Positions 25,168 to 32,183 of a DNA stretch of 38,958 nt are shown in pieces (the first letter of the stretch is position 1; each line of letters starts with the position of its first letter). The notes under the pieces were generated by a model. That model saw only the letters and a list, made by a program, of their open reading frames with translations, made no database searches and was not told the DNA's origin. The stretch covers positions 1 to 38,958 of IMG/VR virus record IMGVR_UViG_3300023184_000274; one strand, 5' to 3'. The stretch comes from a virus. The position numbers and the translations under genes are program-made.

Positions 25168-25203
25168 CCCCCCTTGGATTTTTCCTTGGGGGGTCTTTTT
25201 TTT
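25168..25203. terminator. Bidirectional terminator between the convergent arms
   Basis: CCCCCC (25168-25173) pairs with GGGGGG (25188-25193), extended by GGA/TCC around an internal TT/TT mismatch. A T-run follows at 25195-25203 for the plus strand, and an A-run at 25162-25167 gives a U-run for the minus strand. It ends both arms. Confidence 0.9.
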
Positions 25204-25205
25204 AT

Positions 25206-25448
25206 TTAATTATACCAATGCCAACGTGGTTCGTTAATCTTCTTCTTGTAGATATCCCACTGGTGCTTATCCTTTTTATTAGGAAATGGTTTCTTTAGAC
25301 TAGCATCGAACTGGTCAATGGAATCATTGAGTCGTTTCTGTGCCAATGCTTTTGCAGCAGTTAGTTCTACCGTCAAAGTATCAATCTTTTCTAAAAGAAA
25401 ATCAATAATCTTTTCGTATGTGTCTTCGGTTAATTTACTCATTGCCAT
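25206..25448 (-). CDS. Small helical protein, unknown (80 aa)
   Basis: This is the last gene of the minus arm. The product starts MAMSKLTEDTYEKIIDFLLE; residues 1-50 are one long amphipathic helix, probably a coiled coil, and the end is basic and aromatic (EPRWHWYN). The start at 25448 has an AAGGAG site 4 bases upstream and overlaps the sigma-like gene, so the two are coupled. It could be a partner of that factor, which is only a guess from position. Confidence 0.65.
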   Translation of the reverse strand: MAMSKLTEDTYEKIIDFLLEKIDTLTVELTAAKALAQKRLNDSIDQFDASLKKPFPNKKDKHQWDIYKKKINEPRWHWYN

Positions 25449-26094
25449 CTTTCTCCTTATCTTTTTCTGGTGGGAAACCACCAAGTGTTCTAACCATTTT
25501 GTTTAATGCTCGGTTAGCCTGCATCATTGCAGCCCTAGCCGTTGACTTCTCTGGAAGTAACTCTTGATGAAGTGTAACCCCATCAATGTCGTTACCATAG
25601 AACTGTTCCACTAGTTCACGGTCTTTAACTTCCAGAGTGTCCAAAGCCTTTTGAATGTCTGCTTTGTAAGCCATCCAATCATTTGACTCTGCTGGTGCTT
25701 TAGGTGTTTTACCACCTAAACTTAATGCACTTTCTAAGCGACTCCAGTCGCCAGCAATAATAGAAGGTAGTAGTAGTTTGATGAATTCTTTTTTGTAAAA
25801 GAATACATCTTCTGTACTATAACCTTCGATGTTTGCTTTCTCTTTGAAACAATAGTCGTATGCTGCATTTCGTAAAGACCTTGCAACTAGACGGTCACGT
25901 TCTTTCATATCAGGGAACTCTTGTTCCCATTCACCAAGTTTACGTGTATGGGTAGCGAACCATAGCCATAGTTCTTGGGCTATGTCTTGTCTGTCCACCA
26001 TCCCATATTTCCGATGATACTCTTTCGATATCTGATGTACCATTGGTGCATAGTCTTCGACTGTTGACTCACTAAACGTTTCTTCACCACTCAT
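25435..26094 (-). CDS. Sigma-70-family-like transcription factor
   Basis: Residues 13-90 resemble sigma region 2 (QDIAQELWLWFATHT, then RLVARSLRNAAYDYCFKEKA) and residues 145-205 resemble region 4 (LDTLEVKDRELVEQFYGNDI, then a helix-turn-helix-like STARAAMMQANRALNKMV). At 219 residues it has the two-domain size of a group IV factor. It may redirect host RNA polymerase to the late plus arm. The start at 26094 has an AAGGAAC ribosome site; an upstream ATG at 26127 lacks one. The gene overlaps the phosphoesterase gene by 11 bases. Confidence 0.75.
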   Translation of the reverse strand: MSGEETFSESTVEDYAPMVHQISKEYHRKYGMVDRQDIAQELWLWFATHTRKLGEWEQEFPDMKERDRLVARSLRNAAYDYCFKEKANIEGYSTEDVFFYKKEFIKLLLPSIIAGDWSRLESALSLGGKTPKAPAESNDWMAYKADIQKALDTLEVKDRELVEQFYGNDIDGVTLHQELLPEKSTARAAMMQANRALNKMVRTLGGFPPEKDKEKDGNE

Positions 26095-26842
26095 ACACTG
26101 TTCCTTCAACGACGAATGAACGTCCATTAATGGGTACTGTCACAGGTGTTACATTGCCTCTACGTTGATATAAAATTGTGAACCCTTGCTGCCAATTAGC
26201 ACCAGTCTGTCCGAGATAGGACGCTTGTGCCAAGTCCATGAGATGTCCCACCTCAACACCGTAGAGTCGGTGCTTAATACTACCACCGAATCCAGTGTGC
26301 TCATGTTGTATACCTTGTTTATGCGTGTGTCCGCAGATAACTGAAGACCCAATTTGCTTAGCCAAGGTAAGAGCCGTACCACCAGGTTGTTTGTTGGCAC
26401 GACCTTCATCGCCATGAGCGAGTACCCACCCAGGGGTGAAGGCATAGAACTTATCGTGATATGTAATCTCGTTTTCAGCATACCGAAGCAGTTTGCTATA
26501 CTCAAGGTCCCGTAAAGATGCGAGCGCGGGCGCATATCTTGAGACGTAGTTTTGGATTCTATCGCCATGGTTACTCCTAATAGTGTGGAATGGTTTATCA
26601 CCGAGGGCTTCTTTGAAGCCAACCATGATTTTAGTTGTCTTGTCCAGACCTTTCTGGAGAGTCCCTTCGAACTCCCCAGCCAAGCCTTTGTTCCAACGTG
26701 ATGGTTCTGGACTGTCAGCCTCATCACCTACACAGAATAACTCATCTGGTTGATACTCTGCTACAAAGTTCATAACAGCCTTGACAGCACGAGGGTCATG
26801 GTAGGGGATTTGCATATCTGGTATTACCACTATGCTTTTCAT
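26084..26842 (-). CDS. Calcineurin-like metallophosphoesterase
   Basis: All signature motifs of the fold are present: PDMQIPYHD (residues 8-16), VGDEAD (38-43), SNHGDR (90-95), LAHGDE (141-146) and CGHTHK (170-175). These supply the di-metal ligands. Length is 252 residues. Placed with primase and nuclease genes, it could act on DNA as an exonuclease or on nucleotides or RNA ends; the sequence does not decide which. An AGGTGA ribosome site lies in the end of the upstream gene. Confidence 0.88.
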   Translation of the reverse strand: MKSIVVIPDMQIPYHDPRAVKAVMNFVAEYQPDELFCVGDEADSPEPSRWNKGLAGEFEGTLQKGLDKTTKIMVGFKEALGDKPFHTIRSNHGDRIQNYVSRYAPALASLRDLEYSKLLRYAENEITYHDKFYAFTPGWVLAHGDEGRANKQPGGTALTLAKQIGSSVICGHTHKQGIQHEHTGFGGSIKHRLYGVEVGHLMDLAQASYLGQTGANWQQGFTILYQRRGNVTPVTVPINGRSFVVEGTVYEW

Positions 26843-27388
26843 CTAGTCACCTGAGTCCCATTTGCCTTGCAACACTAGCATGCCAATTAGTCCATAGTTG
26901 GCAATGTCTAGGAATGTATCATAGAGTGATTCATTCTTTGGGTCATTACCTGTCTTGGTCAGATTAGATAGTCGTGCAACCTTGTCATGCAAGCGTACCA
27001 CTAGACCGTTGACTGCACCACCAGGCGCATCAGCAATGTTAGAAGGACCATAGTCTTCGTGCTTTCTGAGAAGCACATCAACTGCTTCATCTGCCACATC
27101 ATTGACGTTCCAGTAGAATGAGTCTACACTTTTGGTACTAGTACTGTTAACAGCAAGTTTTGCTGTTGGTCTGTCGTCACAGCAATCACATTCATCCCCA
27201 GATTGCTTATCAACCTTACTGCTATTTCCAGTGTCTCCTTGTTTTCCATTTGTCGCCTTTGTACCGCTTGCCTTGAACCATAAGGGTTCATCAATTTCTA
27301 GCCACAGTTTCTTATCTGTAACCTTTTCACCATTACTACCGTACTCTTCAAAGAACTCGTCCCAAAAAAGGTTTTTAATGTTTGACAC
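26843..27388 (-). CDS. DUF1599 / nucleotide-modification-associated protein with extra N-terminal region
   Basis: The C-terminal part (about 95-178) matches what I know as DUF1599, also called nucleotide modification associated domain 1: RKHEDYGPSN (108-117), GLVVRLHDKVARL (128-140) and ESLYDTFLDIANY (153-165). The N-terminal 60 residues are acidic and aromatic, and a low-complexity linker with CDCC (67-70) joins them. The domain is of the helical kind seen near phage DNA-base modification genes. No base-hypermodification enzyme is seen here, so its substrate is open. Confidence 0.78.
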   Translation of the reverse strand: MSNIKNLFWDEFFEEYGSNGEKVTDKKLWLEIDEPLWFKASGTKATNGKQGDTGNSSKVDKQSGDECDCCDDRPTAKLAVNSTSTKSVDSFYWNVNDVADEAVDVLLRKHEDYGPSNIADAPGGAVNGLVVRLHDKVARLSNLTKTGNDPKNESLYDTFLDIANYGLIGMLVLQGKWDSGD

Positions 27389-27389
27389 T

Positions 27390-28004
27390 TTATGCTACTT
27401 TCTGCAGAAAATATTCTGCACCGTTAATTAAATAGGTTGAGTTAACATCATGTCCTTCGGACATGTTGATTACTGTTACTCCGCTGACTTCTTGGGAGAC
27501 TTTTTTGGCGAAGTCTTGACCTGGCTGGTCACCGTCGGCGAAGATAAAGACTTTTTCAAAATCTTGAAGTAAACGGCTGTAATGCCTTTTCCAATTGTTC
27601 GCACCAGGTACGCCAATCGCTGGGATACCGCATTTATAGTTGAGTGTAATTGCATCTATTTCTCCTTCTGTTACTGCTATATAGTTTTCTGCTGTTAACA
27701 ATGCGTTCACATTGTATAACCTTGTCTGAGTACCTGGCATTCCCATGTACTTAGGTTCTTGTGGTCCAACGGAACGGAATCGAATATCTACCACACCTGA
27801 TGGTGTGATGTAAGGTATCGATAACCTTCCAGTGAACTGTTCATGTCCCGGTAGAGGTTCTGCGACGTAACCGAGGCGGACTGTATCCGCGTCTGTTAGA
27901 GATAATCCCCGACTGGCTAGATACTCTTCTGCTAGACCGATTGACTGCTGGTAGTGCCCTACCGCTTTCTCTAACGATTCTCTCTGCGATGATGTAAGCC
28001 TCAC
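27390..28004 (-). CDS. DnaG-like primase, TOPRIM catalytic part
   Basis: Residues 112-118 (TEGEIDA), 131-134 (GVPG) and 155-162 (FADGDQPG) are the TOPRIM metal-binding motifs that catalyse RNA primer synthesis. An N-terminal stretch with EEYLASRGLS (26-35) matches the region after the zinc finger in DnaG. The usual start would be the zinc domain, but here that is a separate frame (27841-28221). The GTG at 28004 has its own GAAGGAG site 9 bases upstream, so it is probably made as a second protein. The C-terminal helicase-binding domain of DnaG is absent. Confidence 0.85.
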   Translation of the reverse strand: MRLTSSQRESLEKAVGHYQQSIGLAEEYLASRGLSLTDADTVRLGYVAEPLPGHEQFTGRLSIPYITPSGVVDIRFRSVGPQEPKYMGMPGTQTRLYNVNALLTAENYIAVTEGEIDAITLNYKCGIPAIGVPGANNWKRHYSRLLQDFEKVFIFADGDQPGQDFAKKVSQEVSGVTVINMSEGHDVNSTYLINGAEYFLQKVA

Positions 28005-28221
28005 GATATTCTACTCCTTCCTGTTCCATTATTATTTTGTAGGTGTCACCTTTAGTGCCGCAACCAAAACAGTTGAATGCTTGGTATTCCAGATTCACAG
28101 TCGCCGAGGCATGGGTATCGTCGTGAAATGGGCAACGTATTTTGTACCACCCGATTCTTTCTGAACCAACGTCTCCGCCGTAGTTTTCTATGATTGCAAC
28201 AATACTGTGCTTTTCGCTCAT
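27841..28221 (-). CDS. Primase zinc-finger part (CHC2)
   Basis: Cys30, His33, Cys51 and Cys54 form the CHC2 zinc ribbon by which DnaG primases read the template; the surrounding GWYKIRCPFHDD and FNCFGCGTKGD are typical. After about residue 85 the frame continues for some 40 residues of Ser/Arg-rich, non-DnaG-like sequence that overlaps the TOPRIM gene by 164 bases. This looks like a natural split of a primase gene. A +1 frameshift would join the two parts. An AAGGAG site precedes the ATG. Confidence 0.82.
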   Translation of the reverse strand: MSEKHSIVAIIENYGGDVGSERIGWYKIRCPFHDDTHASATVNLEYQAFNCFGCGTKGDTYKIIMEQEGVEYREAYIIAERIVRESGRALPAVNRSSRRVSSQSGIISNRRGYSPPRLRRRTSTGT

Positions 28222-28231
28222 CTATCACTCC

Positions 28232-28567
28232 TTAATAACCTGCCTGTTCAATTAGAGTGAACCATAATGCTACAGGAAATGTAGCGTACCATTCCCCAAC
28301 ATTTGTTGTTCCTTTTTTCTTGTGTATCACTACACCTGTTTCTGCTTTATCGTTCTGTATTTCTACTTCTAGTTCTTTGAGCCATTTGGACAACTCCATA
28401 CGTTCACAGTTCTTTACCTCAATAACCACATTGCCCATGCCAGCAATGTCGCCCCTGTCAGCAGAACCGTTGAGGCTTCTACGTTCAACGTGTTTCCTAC
28501 CTTTCGATTGTAGCCAGTTGACTACTGCTGTTTCTGCAGCAGTGCCTTTCTGTTTTGCTTTACTCAT
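28232..28567 (-). CDS. PD-(D/E)XK nuclease, Holliday-junction-resolvase-like
   Basis: The 111-residue protein shows a small archaeal-resolvase-like pattern: KGTAAETAVVNWLQSKG (7-23, Glu12), RRSLNGSADRGDI (29-41, Asp40) and VVIEVKNCE (47-55, Glu50 and Lys52). These are the metal and catalytic residues of the PD-(D/E)XK fold. It likely resolves branched DNA before packaging or in recombination. It overlaps the methyltransferase gene by 8 bases and has a GAGGA ribosome site. Confidence 0.82.
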   Translation of the reverse strand: MSKAKQKGTAAETAVVNWLQSKGRKHVERRSLNGSADRGDIAGMGNVVIEVKNCERMELSKWLKELEVEIQNDKAETGVVIHKKKGTTNVGEWYATFPVALWFTLIEQAGY

Positions 28568-29087
28568 TTATATCCTCAAGTTCTCGTATAACTATTTGCT
28601 TTGGTAAAAAATTCCAGCAATAGTAACTACTAGAAAAAGTAATTTTATTATTAGCCCTTCCGTCTGGGCTATTGAACTTCATACGCTTATCAAACATAAG
28701 AAGTTGCAATTCTTTTTCCTTAAATAGTTTCTTTGGTGCTGAATCATTTAGCCAAGTGTTAGACATAATCAAAGCAAATGGTTTATTGAAAGATAATGCT
28801 CGTTCAAAGTATGCCCTTTTATTGGTAAACGGTGGATTAGATACTATCATATCCCATTCGAATTCAGGTTCAAAGTTAAGGAAATCTTGACCAATAGAAA
28901 TGTGGCTATAGATTACCTTGTTTGTTTTTGAAATCTGTTTTACGAATTCACTTTCTTCGGTATCAAAAGGACACCAGACAATTTTATCTTTAGGAATAAA
29001 TTCTAGAATTGGCTTTACACCATTTGCTGGTGTATAGCATTCATCATTATTTCCCTTTGGATAAAGAATGTCTTTACTTTTACTCAT
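28560..29087 (-). CDS. N6-adenine DNA methyltransferase-like protein
   Basis: The catalytic motif SNPPF (residues 83-87) is that of N6-adenine methyltransferases. The expected cofactor motif is altered to CPFDTEESEF (39-48), as in small phage Dam-like enzymes. At 175 residues it lacks a separate target-recognition domain, so specificity may be low. It could protect phage DNA from host restriction. RNA methylation is a possible alternative. It has a stop-start overlap with a very small upstream frame. Confidence 0.75.
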   Translation of the reverse strand: MSKSKDILYPKGNNDECYTPANGVKPILEFIPKDKIVWCPFDTEESEFVKQISKTNKVIYSHISIGQDFLNFEPEFEWDMIVSNPPFTNKRAYFERALSFNKPFALIMSNTWLNDSAPKKLFKEKELQLLMFDKRMKFNSPDGRANNKITFSSSYYCWNFLPKQIVIRELEDINE

Positions 29088-29151
29088 CTGCTTCCAACTT
29101 TTCTTTAAGAACTTTGGTAACTTTAATCATGTCTTCCGTCTGATTACACAT
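29080..29151 (-). CDS. Candidate micro-gene (23 aa)
   Basis: The ATG forms a TAATG overlap with the candidate membrane peptide upstream, and the stop overlaps the methyltransferase ATG. The product, starting MCNQTEDMIKVTKVLKEK, would be one charged helix. Precise coupling on both sides is the only evidence. A longer reading from an ATG at 29199 in the same frame is possible but lacks a ribosome site. Confidence 0.4.
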   Translation of the reverse strand: MCNQTEDMIKVTKVLKEKLEADE

Positions 29152-29222
29152 TACCAAATACCTTCTTCCAGAAGGATTACAACAAGTACGCCAAGGCATA
29201 GGATGATTGTAAATATTCCCAC
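29151..29222 (-). CDS. Candidate single-span membrane micro-peptide (23 aa)
   Basis: A GTG start at 29222 lies 10 bases after a GAGGAGG ribosome site within the end of the ATPase gene. The product is nearly one hydrophobic helix (MGIFTIILCLGVLVVILL) with a short acidic end. Many phages code for such peptides, but length alone makes the call weak. Confidence 0.4.
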   Translation of the reverse strand: MGIFTIILCLGVLVVILLEEGIW

Positions 29223-29224
29223 TA

Positions 29225-30007
29225 TTAGCGTACCTCCTCAAGGTCAGCAAGATACATGTACTCTGGGTTAAAGTTCAGCCACACTGGTGAGTTACCACCA
29301 GGGTCAGCCTTACCATAACGGTTCTTTACAGAAGCAACACCCATCAGTCCGGTCTGTTGACCGACAGTCAAGATTAGTGCTGGCAACTGGTTCACCATAC
29401 CCTGTACAGCGGCACGAGGTGGACAAGGGTCAGAGTTGTAAGACTCCTTAGTGTGATGTAGTACGAGTACTGCAGCGTTCGTGTCACGAGCCAAGAACTT
29501 TAGTTCCTTCATCGCTCCACGCATACCACTGAACTCTTCTCCACCATCCATAGCCACGTCCATAAGGTTGTCTACCACGATTAGTTCTGGTGGACGACCA
29601 AGCATTTCCTCTATAGCAGTCACTTCATCATCCAAGTCACCTAAGTTGGGTGAGGAGTCGAAAGACCAATAGATGTGATTTGCTAGGGCTAACTTTTGTT
29701 TAGCCCCTTCTGGGTCGTTGGCTATAATCTTTTCTGCTTCTGACTGTGACTCACCTGTTAGCATTGAGTAGAGTCGCATTGCCATTGTGTGTGCATTAGT
29801 ATCTGCGGACAGATACAGAGTGGGTACACGCATTCGTAGAGCCATTGCTAATGCCAGTGTGGACTTGCCCGCTCCTGGCTCTCCAGCAATCATGGAGAGT
29901 TCGGAACGACGCAAGGTCACTTGGTTATTCTCAAAGGTACGAAAAACACTTGGCAACGGTTCTCCACCGATTTCAGGTCTACCTACGGACCTAGTTAGTG
30001 TTTTCAT
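29225..30007 (-). CDS. RecA/DnaB-like ATPase, probable replicative helicase
   Basis: The 260-residue protein has a Walker A motif GEPGAGKST (42-50), Walker B LIVVDN (142-147) and a sensor-type LVLHHTKE (181-188), all typical of the DnaB/RepA branch of RecA-fold ATPases. No N-terminal primase-interaction domain is present, so it is a minimal helicase core. It lies with the split primase and nucleases in one operon. An AAGGGGA site precedes the ATG. Confidence 0.83.
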   Translation of the reverse strand: MKTLTRSVGRPEIGGEPLPSVFRTFENNQVTLRRSELSMIAGEPGAGKSTLALAMALRMRVPTLYLSADTNAHTMAMRLYSMLTGESQSEAEKIIANDPEGAKQKLALANHIYWSFDSSPNLGDLDDEVTAIEEMLGRPPELIVVDNLMDVAMDGGEEFSGMRGAMKELKFLARDTNAAVLVLHHTKESYNSDPCPPRAAVQGMVNQLPALILTVGQQTGLMGVASVKNRYGKADPGGNSPVWLNFNPEYMYLADLEEVR

Positions 30008-30015
30008 TTATCCCC

Positions 30016-30459
30016 TTAGATAGAATTCCATTCGGCATCTTTACGAGTCAACCAGATAGGTTGGCATTGGTCTGCTGTACCCTTAGGGGTTGGACAGAAC
30101 AAGCCTTTCCATTCACCCTTTTGACCTGTACCCTTACGCCCTGTCATTGGACCGTGGTTACACATTCGTGCACCAACAGAGACAGAATTAGTTTGTGGCG
30201 GAGGCACTGGTGCGAAGCCAGCAGTTGGTGTTTCACTGATTACTGTGCCACCTAGACTATCCTGAATGATAGCGATTGGGTCTGGTGTTGTTGTCTTGAT
30301 ACCAGTGATGATTTCTTCTAGCCCAGCAACAGAGCCAGCCAAATCAAGTGCGATAACACTTGCAATGTTGGCATCTAGTTCCTCGGCTGTGTCTGCCCTG
30401 ACAGTGAAGATTGTTCCAAGTTTGGTCTTCACATTGATTACATATGTTTTTTCTGACAT
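30016..30459 (-). CDS. Unknown protein with C-terminal zinc-binding pattern (147 aa)
   Basis: An AGGAGG site 4 bases before the ATG at 30459 fixes the start; the ATG overlaps the nuclease stop. The N-terminal 75 residues form an alpha/beta domain, followed by a Pro/Thr linker (about 75-100). The end has Cys and His residues (ARMCNHGPMTG, GLFCPTPKG, DQCQPIW) that could bind zinc. Position between nuclease and helicase suggests a DNA-binding or single-strand-binding role. I do not recognise the family. Confidence 0.68.
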   Translation of the reverse strand: MSEKTYVINVKTKLGTIFTVRADTAEELDANIASVIALDLAGSVAGLEEIITGIKTTTPDPIAIIQDSLGGTVISETPTAGFAPVPPPQTNSVSVGARMCNHGPMTGRKGTGQKGEWKGLFCPTPKGTADQCQPIWLTRKDAEWNSI

Positions 30460-31112
30460 TAGTCCTCCTTCTTGAACCACTTGCATTTATCTGTTAGGTC
30501 ACAAATCTTACAGTTATTTAGATTGGGTAAGAAGATGTGAGCCTTTCTGGCTCGGTCAAATTCTGATACCATTTCTTCTATTCGTTCTAGGCTATAGAAA
30601 TCTAGGTTGACTAGCGGTGATGTTGCACCACTGCGAGCCATCCAGTAAGTCCCATACTGGGGACGGACACCTAGTTCTTTCTCTATCCCAGCAGCATAGA
30701 ATGCTAACTGTAAGTCTGATGATGGGGTTCGTTGTCCTGTCTTCAAGTCTAGGATAACTAACTCACCCTCTGGGGTAACCATTACTCGGTCAATGTGCAT
30801 CTGAACTGTGACCCCACCAAGAGTGGGCTTGAGTCCTAGTTCGATTGCTGGCTTACCGGTATCTGTGTCTACCCAAATGTCCCAGCCATGTGACCCTGTA
30901 CGCCACTCCACCCACTTCTGTAGCATGTCGCGACCTGCGGTGTCCCACCAATCACCATTCTCTTTATCTGGGTTAGCCTTAGAGGCTCTACCCCCTGCCC
31001 TCCAGAGTGCCTCTTCCTGCCCCGTAGAAGCACGCTGACGGCTTTTCTCTGCTTCCCATGCATCTTTCCACACACCATCTAGGAAATCTGGGGATAATGA
31101 AGTTTTACTCAT
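30459..31112 (-). CDS. Cas4/AddB-like nuclease, catalytic C-terminal part
   Basis: This carries the PD-(D/E)XK core: Glu91, Asp108 (HIDRVMV), LDLKTG (121-126) and Gln135 (DLQLAFYA), plus three C-terminal cysteines, Cys201, Cys204 and Cys210 (CKICDLTDKC). In Cas4 and AddB such cysteines hold an iron-sulphur cluster with a fourth from the N-terminus. That N-terminal part is coded by the separate upstream gene 31109-31315. The two overlap in ATGA, and this ATG has its own GAGGAG site 8 bases upstream. It probably works as a two-chain exonuclease in recombination. Confidence 0.82.
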   Translation of the reverse strand: MSKTSLSPDFLDGVWKDAWEAEKSRQRASTGQEEALWRAGGRASKANPDKENGDWWDTAGRDMLQKWVEWRTGSHGWDIWVDTDTGKPAIELGLKPTLGGVTVQMHIDRVMVTPEGELVILDLKTGQRTPSSDLQLAFYAAGIEKELGVRPQYGTYWMARSGATSPLVNLDFYSLERIEEMVSEFDRARKAHIFLPNLNNCKICDLTDKCKWFKKED

Positions 31113-31315
31113 TTGCCACTCTCCTCAAAGTATGCTTGGTCAAAGACCTCTGATGCTGTATGAACAGCCGACCCACCAGCCAACCACCAAGAAGCAGACC
31201 CAGACTCCTGCACTACCCTAGACAGGTAGTACTTGAAGCCACAGTCAAGCCAAGTCGTGAACGCTGAATAACTAACATGTTCGGGTAACTCAAACCCATC
31301 AATAACTATCGACAT
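31109..31315 (-). CDS. Cas4/AddB-like nuclease, N-terminal part
   Basis: The 68-residue product starts MSIVIDGFELPEHVSYSAFT and has TWLDCGFKYYLSR (Cys25, first iron-sulphur ligand) and GGSAVHTASE (47-56, the active-site His52 motif), both normal for the N-terminus of Cas4/RecB-type nucleases. It ends just where the rest of the enzyme should follow, and the next frame supplies it. A GGAGGAGG site 4 bases before the ATG fixes the start over one at 31351. Confidence 0.8.
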   Translation of the reverse strand: MSIVIDGFELPEHVSYSAFTTWLDCGFKYYLSRVVQESGSASWWLAGGSAVHTASEVFDQAYFEESGK

Positions 31316-31430
31316 ATATCCTCCTCCGAATACTCTACCACATAAACCCAAGAAACACCGTAGACCTTAGGGTAACGGCGTGTCGCAGACACATGTGGCT
31401 ATAATTAAATTACTTAGTAATTAGTTAATA

Positions 31431-31452
31431 GTTAGCCCCCTTAGGGGCTAAC
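31431..31452 (-). terminator. Hairpin between two minus-strand units
   Basis: GTTAGCCCC pairs perfectly with GGGGCTAAC around a 4-base loop. It lies between the 31485-31805 gene and the nuclease gene. The U-run is weak (TATTAAC follows on the minus strand), so it may be a leaky terminator or an attenuator in the leader of the nuclease operon. Confidence 0.55.
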
Positions 31453-31466
31453 ATACTAACTACAAT

Positions 31467-31484
31467 GGTATACTATAGTATACC
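31467..31484. promoter_or_regulatory. 18-bp perfect palindrome, putative operator/promoter
   Basis: GGTATACTATAGTATACC abuts the stop codon of the gene to its right and stands about 150 bases upstream of the nuclease operon. It contains TATACT on the plus strand and TATACT on the minus strand. It is one member of the palindrome family at 33720, 35856, 37353, 37533, 37671 and 38556. Confidence 0.7.
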
Positions 31485-31805
31485 CTATCTGGTATCAAAA
31501 AGAGTCGGCTCATCCGACTCAAACATTTTAGAAGGAGCATGAACCTTAAGCAACATACACTTGTCACTGCTATCAATCCTTCTAATACTACCAGCCTCAG
31601 CATCTTTCAATGCTAAGTTCTCGGACTCATAAGGTCCATAAATAAAATTGACGCCAGCATGACGGACAGCAAGAACATACAACTCCCTGTCCCTACGCAT
31701 GCTATCAATCATCTTCCAGATTTCGGTAGCGAGGCTATCCACATCATTATGCTCACGACTAAGACATTCAACTAGAGCCTCCAACTCCTTCTTCCGTGTC
31801 CTCAT
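31485..31805 (-). CDS. Unknown small protein (106 aa)
   Basis: The product starts MRTRKKELEALVECLSREHN, a charged helix, and then has a beta-rich part with VNFIYGPYESENLALKDAEA. A GGAGGAG site lies 4 bases before the ATG, inside the previous gene, which it overlaps by 38 bases. No family is recognised. It is the last gene of its unit, ending against the 31467 palindrome. Confidence 0.65.
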   Translation of the reverse strand: MRTRKKELEALVECLSREHNDVDSLATEIWKMIDSMRRDRELYVLAVRHAGVNFIYGPYESENLALKDAEAGSIRRIDSSDKCMLLKVHAPSKMFESDEPTLFDTR

Positions 31806-32028
31806 CCCACTCCTCCTTAACTAGGTTCTTGTAGATACCCATAACGAACTCGCTGTCATACTCCTCACTCCTGCCATACTTCCAAAGGTTAGATGGTGAA
31901 ATCCACTCACCACTAACATCATCATAAGCAACACCACCTAACCTGAAGGCAGACTGATGGTCAATAGAATACCTAATGACCCCATCTTTATCTACTTCAC
32001 CAACAACAACAGCATAATGTTTAATCAT
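31768..32028 (-). CDS. Unknown acidic protein (86 aa)
   Basis: The product starts MIKHYAVVVGEVDKDGVIRY and ends in an acidic tail (EEWDEDTEEGVGG). The start has an AGGAG site 7 bases upstream. It overlaps both neighbours. I do not recognise it; small acidic proteins in phage early regions are sometimes inhibitors of host proteins, which is only a general possibility. Confidence 0.65.
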   Translation of the reverse strand: MIKHYAVVVGEVDKDGVIRYSIDHQSAFRLGGVAYDDVSGEWISPSNLWKYGRSEEYDSEFVMGIYKNLVKEEWDEDTEEGVGGSS

Positions 32029-32182
32029 AATCTACTCCTAACTCAGCGAACAAATCGCTGTTAACCTCATCAGAGATGTCAATTTCAGCCACCTCACCGA
32101 ACAATTCCTTAATCCTATCTAAGGCTTCTATCTTACTATCAGCCTCAACTCGTAAAGTTAATGATACACTGTATACATCCAA
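32021..32182 (-). CDS. Small ferredoxin-like-fold protein with TTG start (53 aa)
   Basis: A TTG start at 32182 has an ideal AAGGAGG site 6 bases upstream, and the frame fills the gap between the neighbours, ending in an 8-base overlap with the next ATG. The product (starts MDVYSVSLTLRVEADSKIEA, then LDRIKELFGEVAEI) alternates strand, helix and strand and is acidic. The function is unknown. Confidence 0.62.
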   Translation of the reverse strand: MDVYSVSLTLRVEADSKIEALDRIKELFGEVAEIDISDEVNSDLFAELGVDYD

Positions 32183-32183
32183 C

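Noticed and set aside
29068-29271. 67-codon plus-strand frame opposite the minus arm
   Set aside because: It lies against the direction of all neighbouring genes and lacks a ribosome site.
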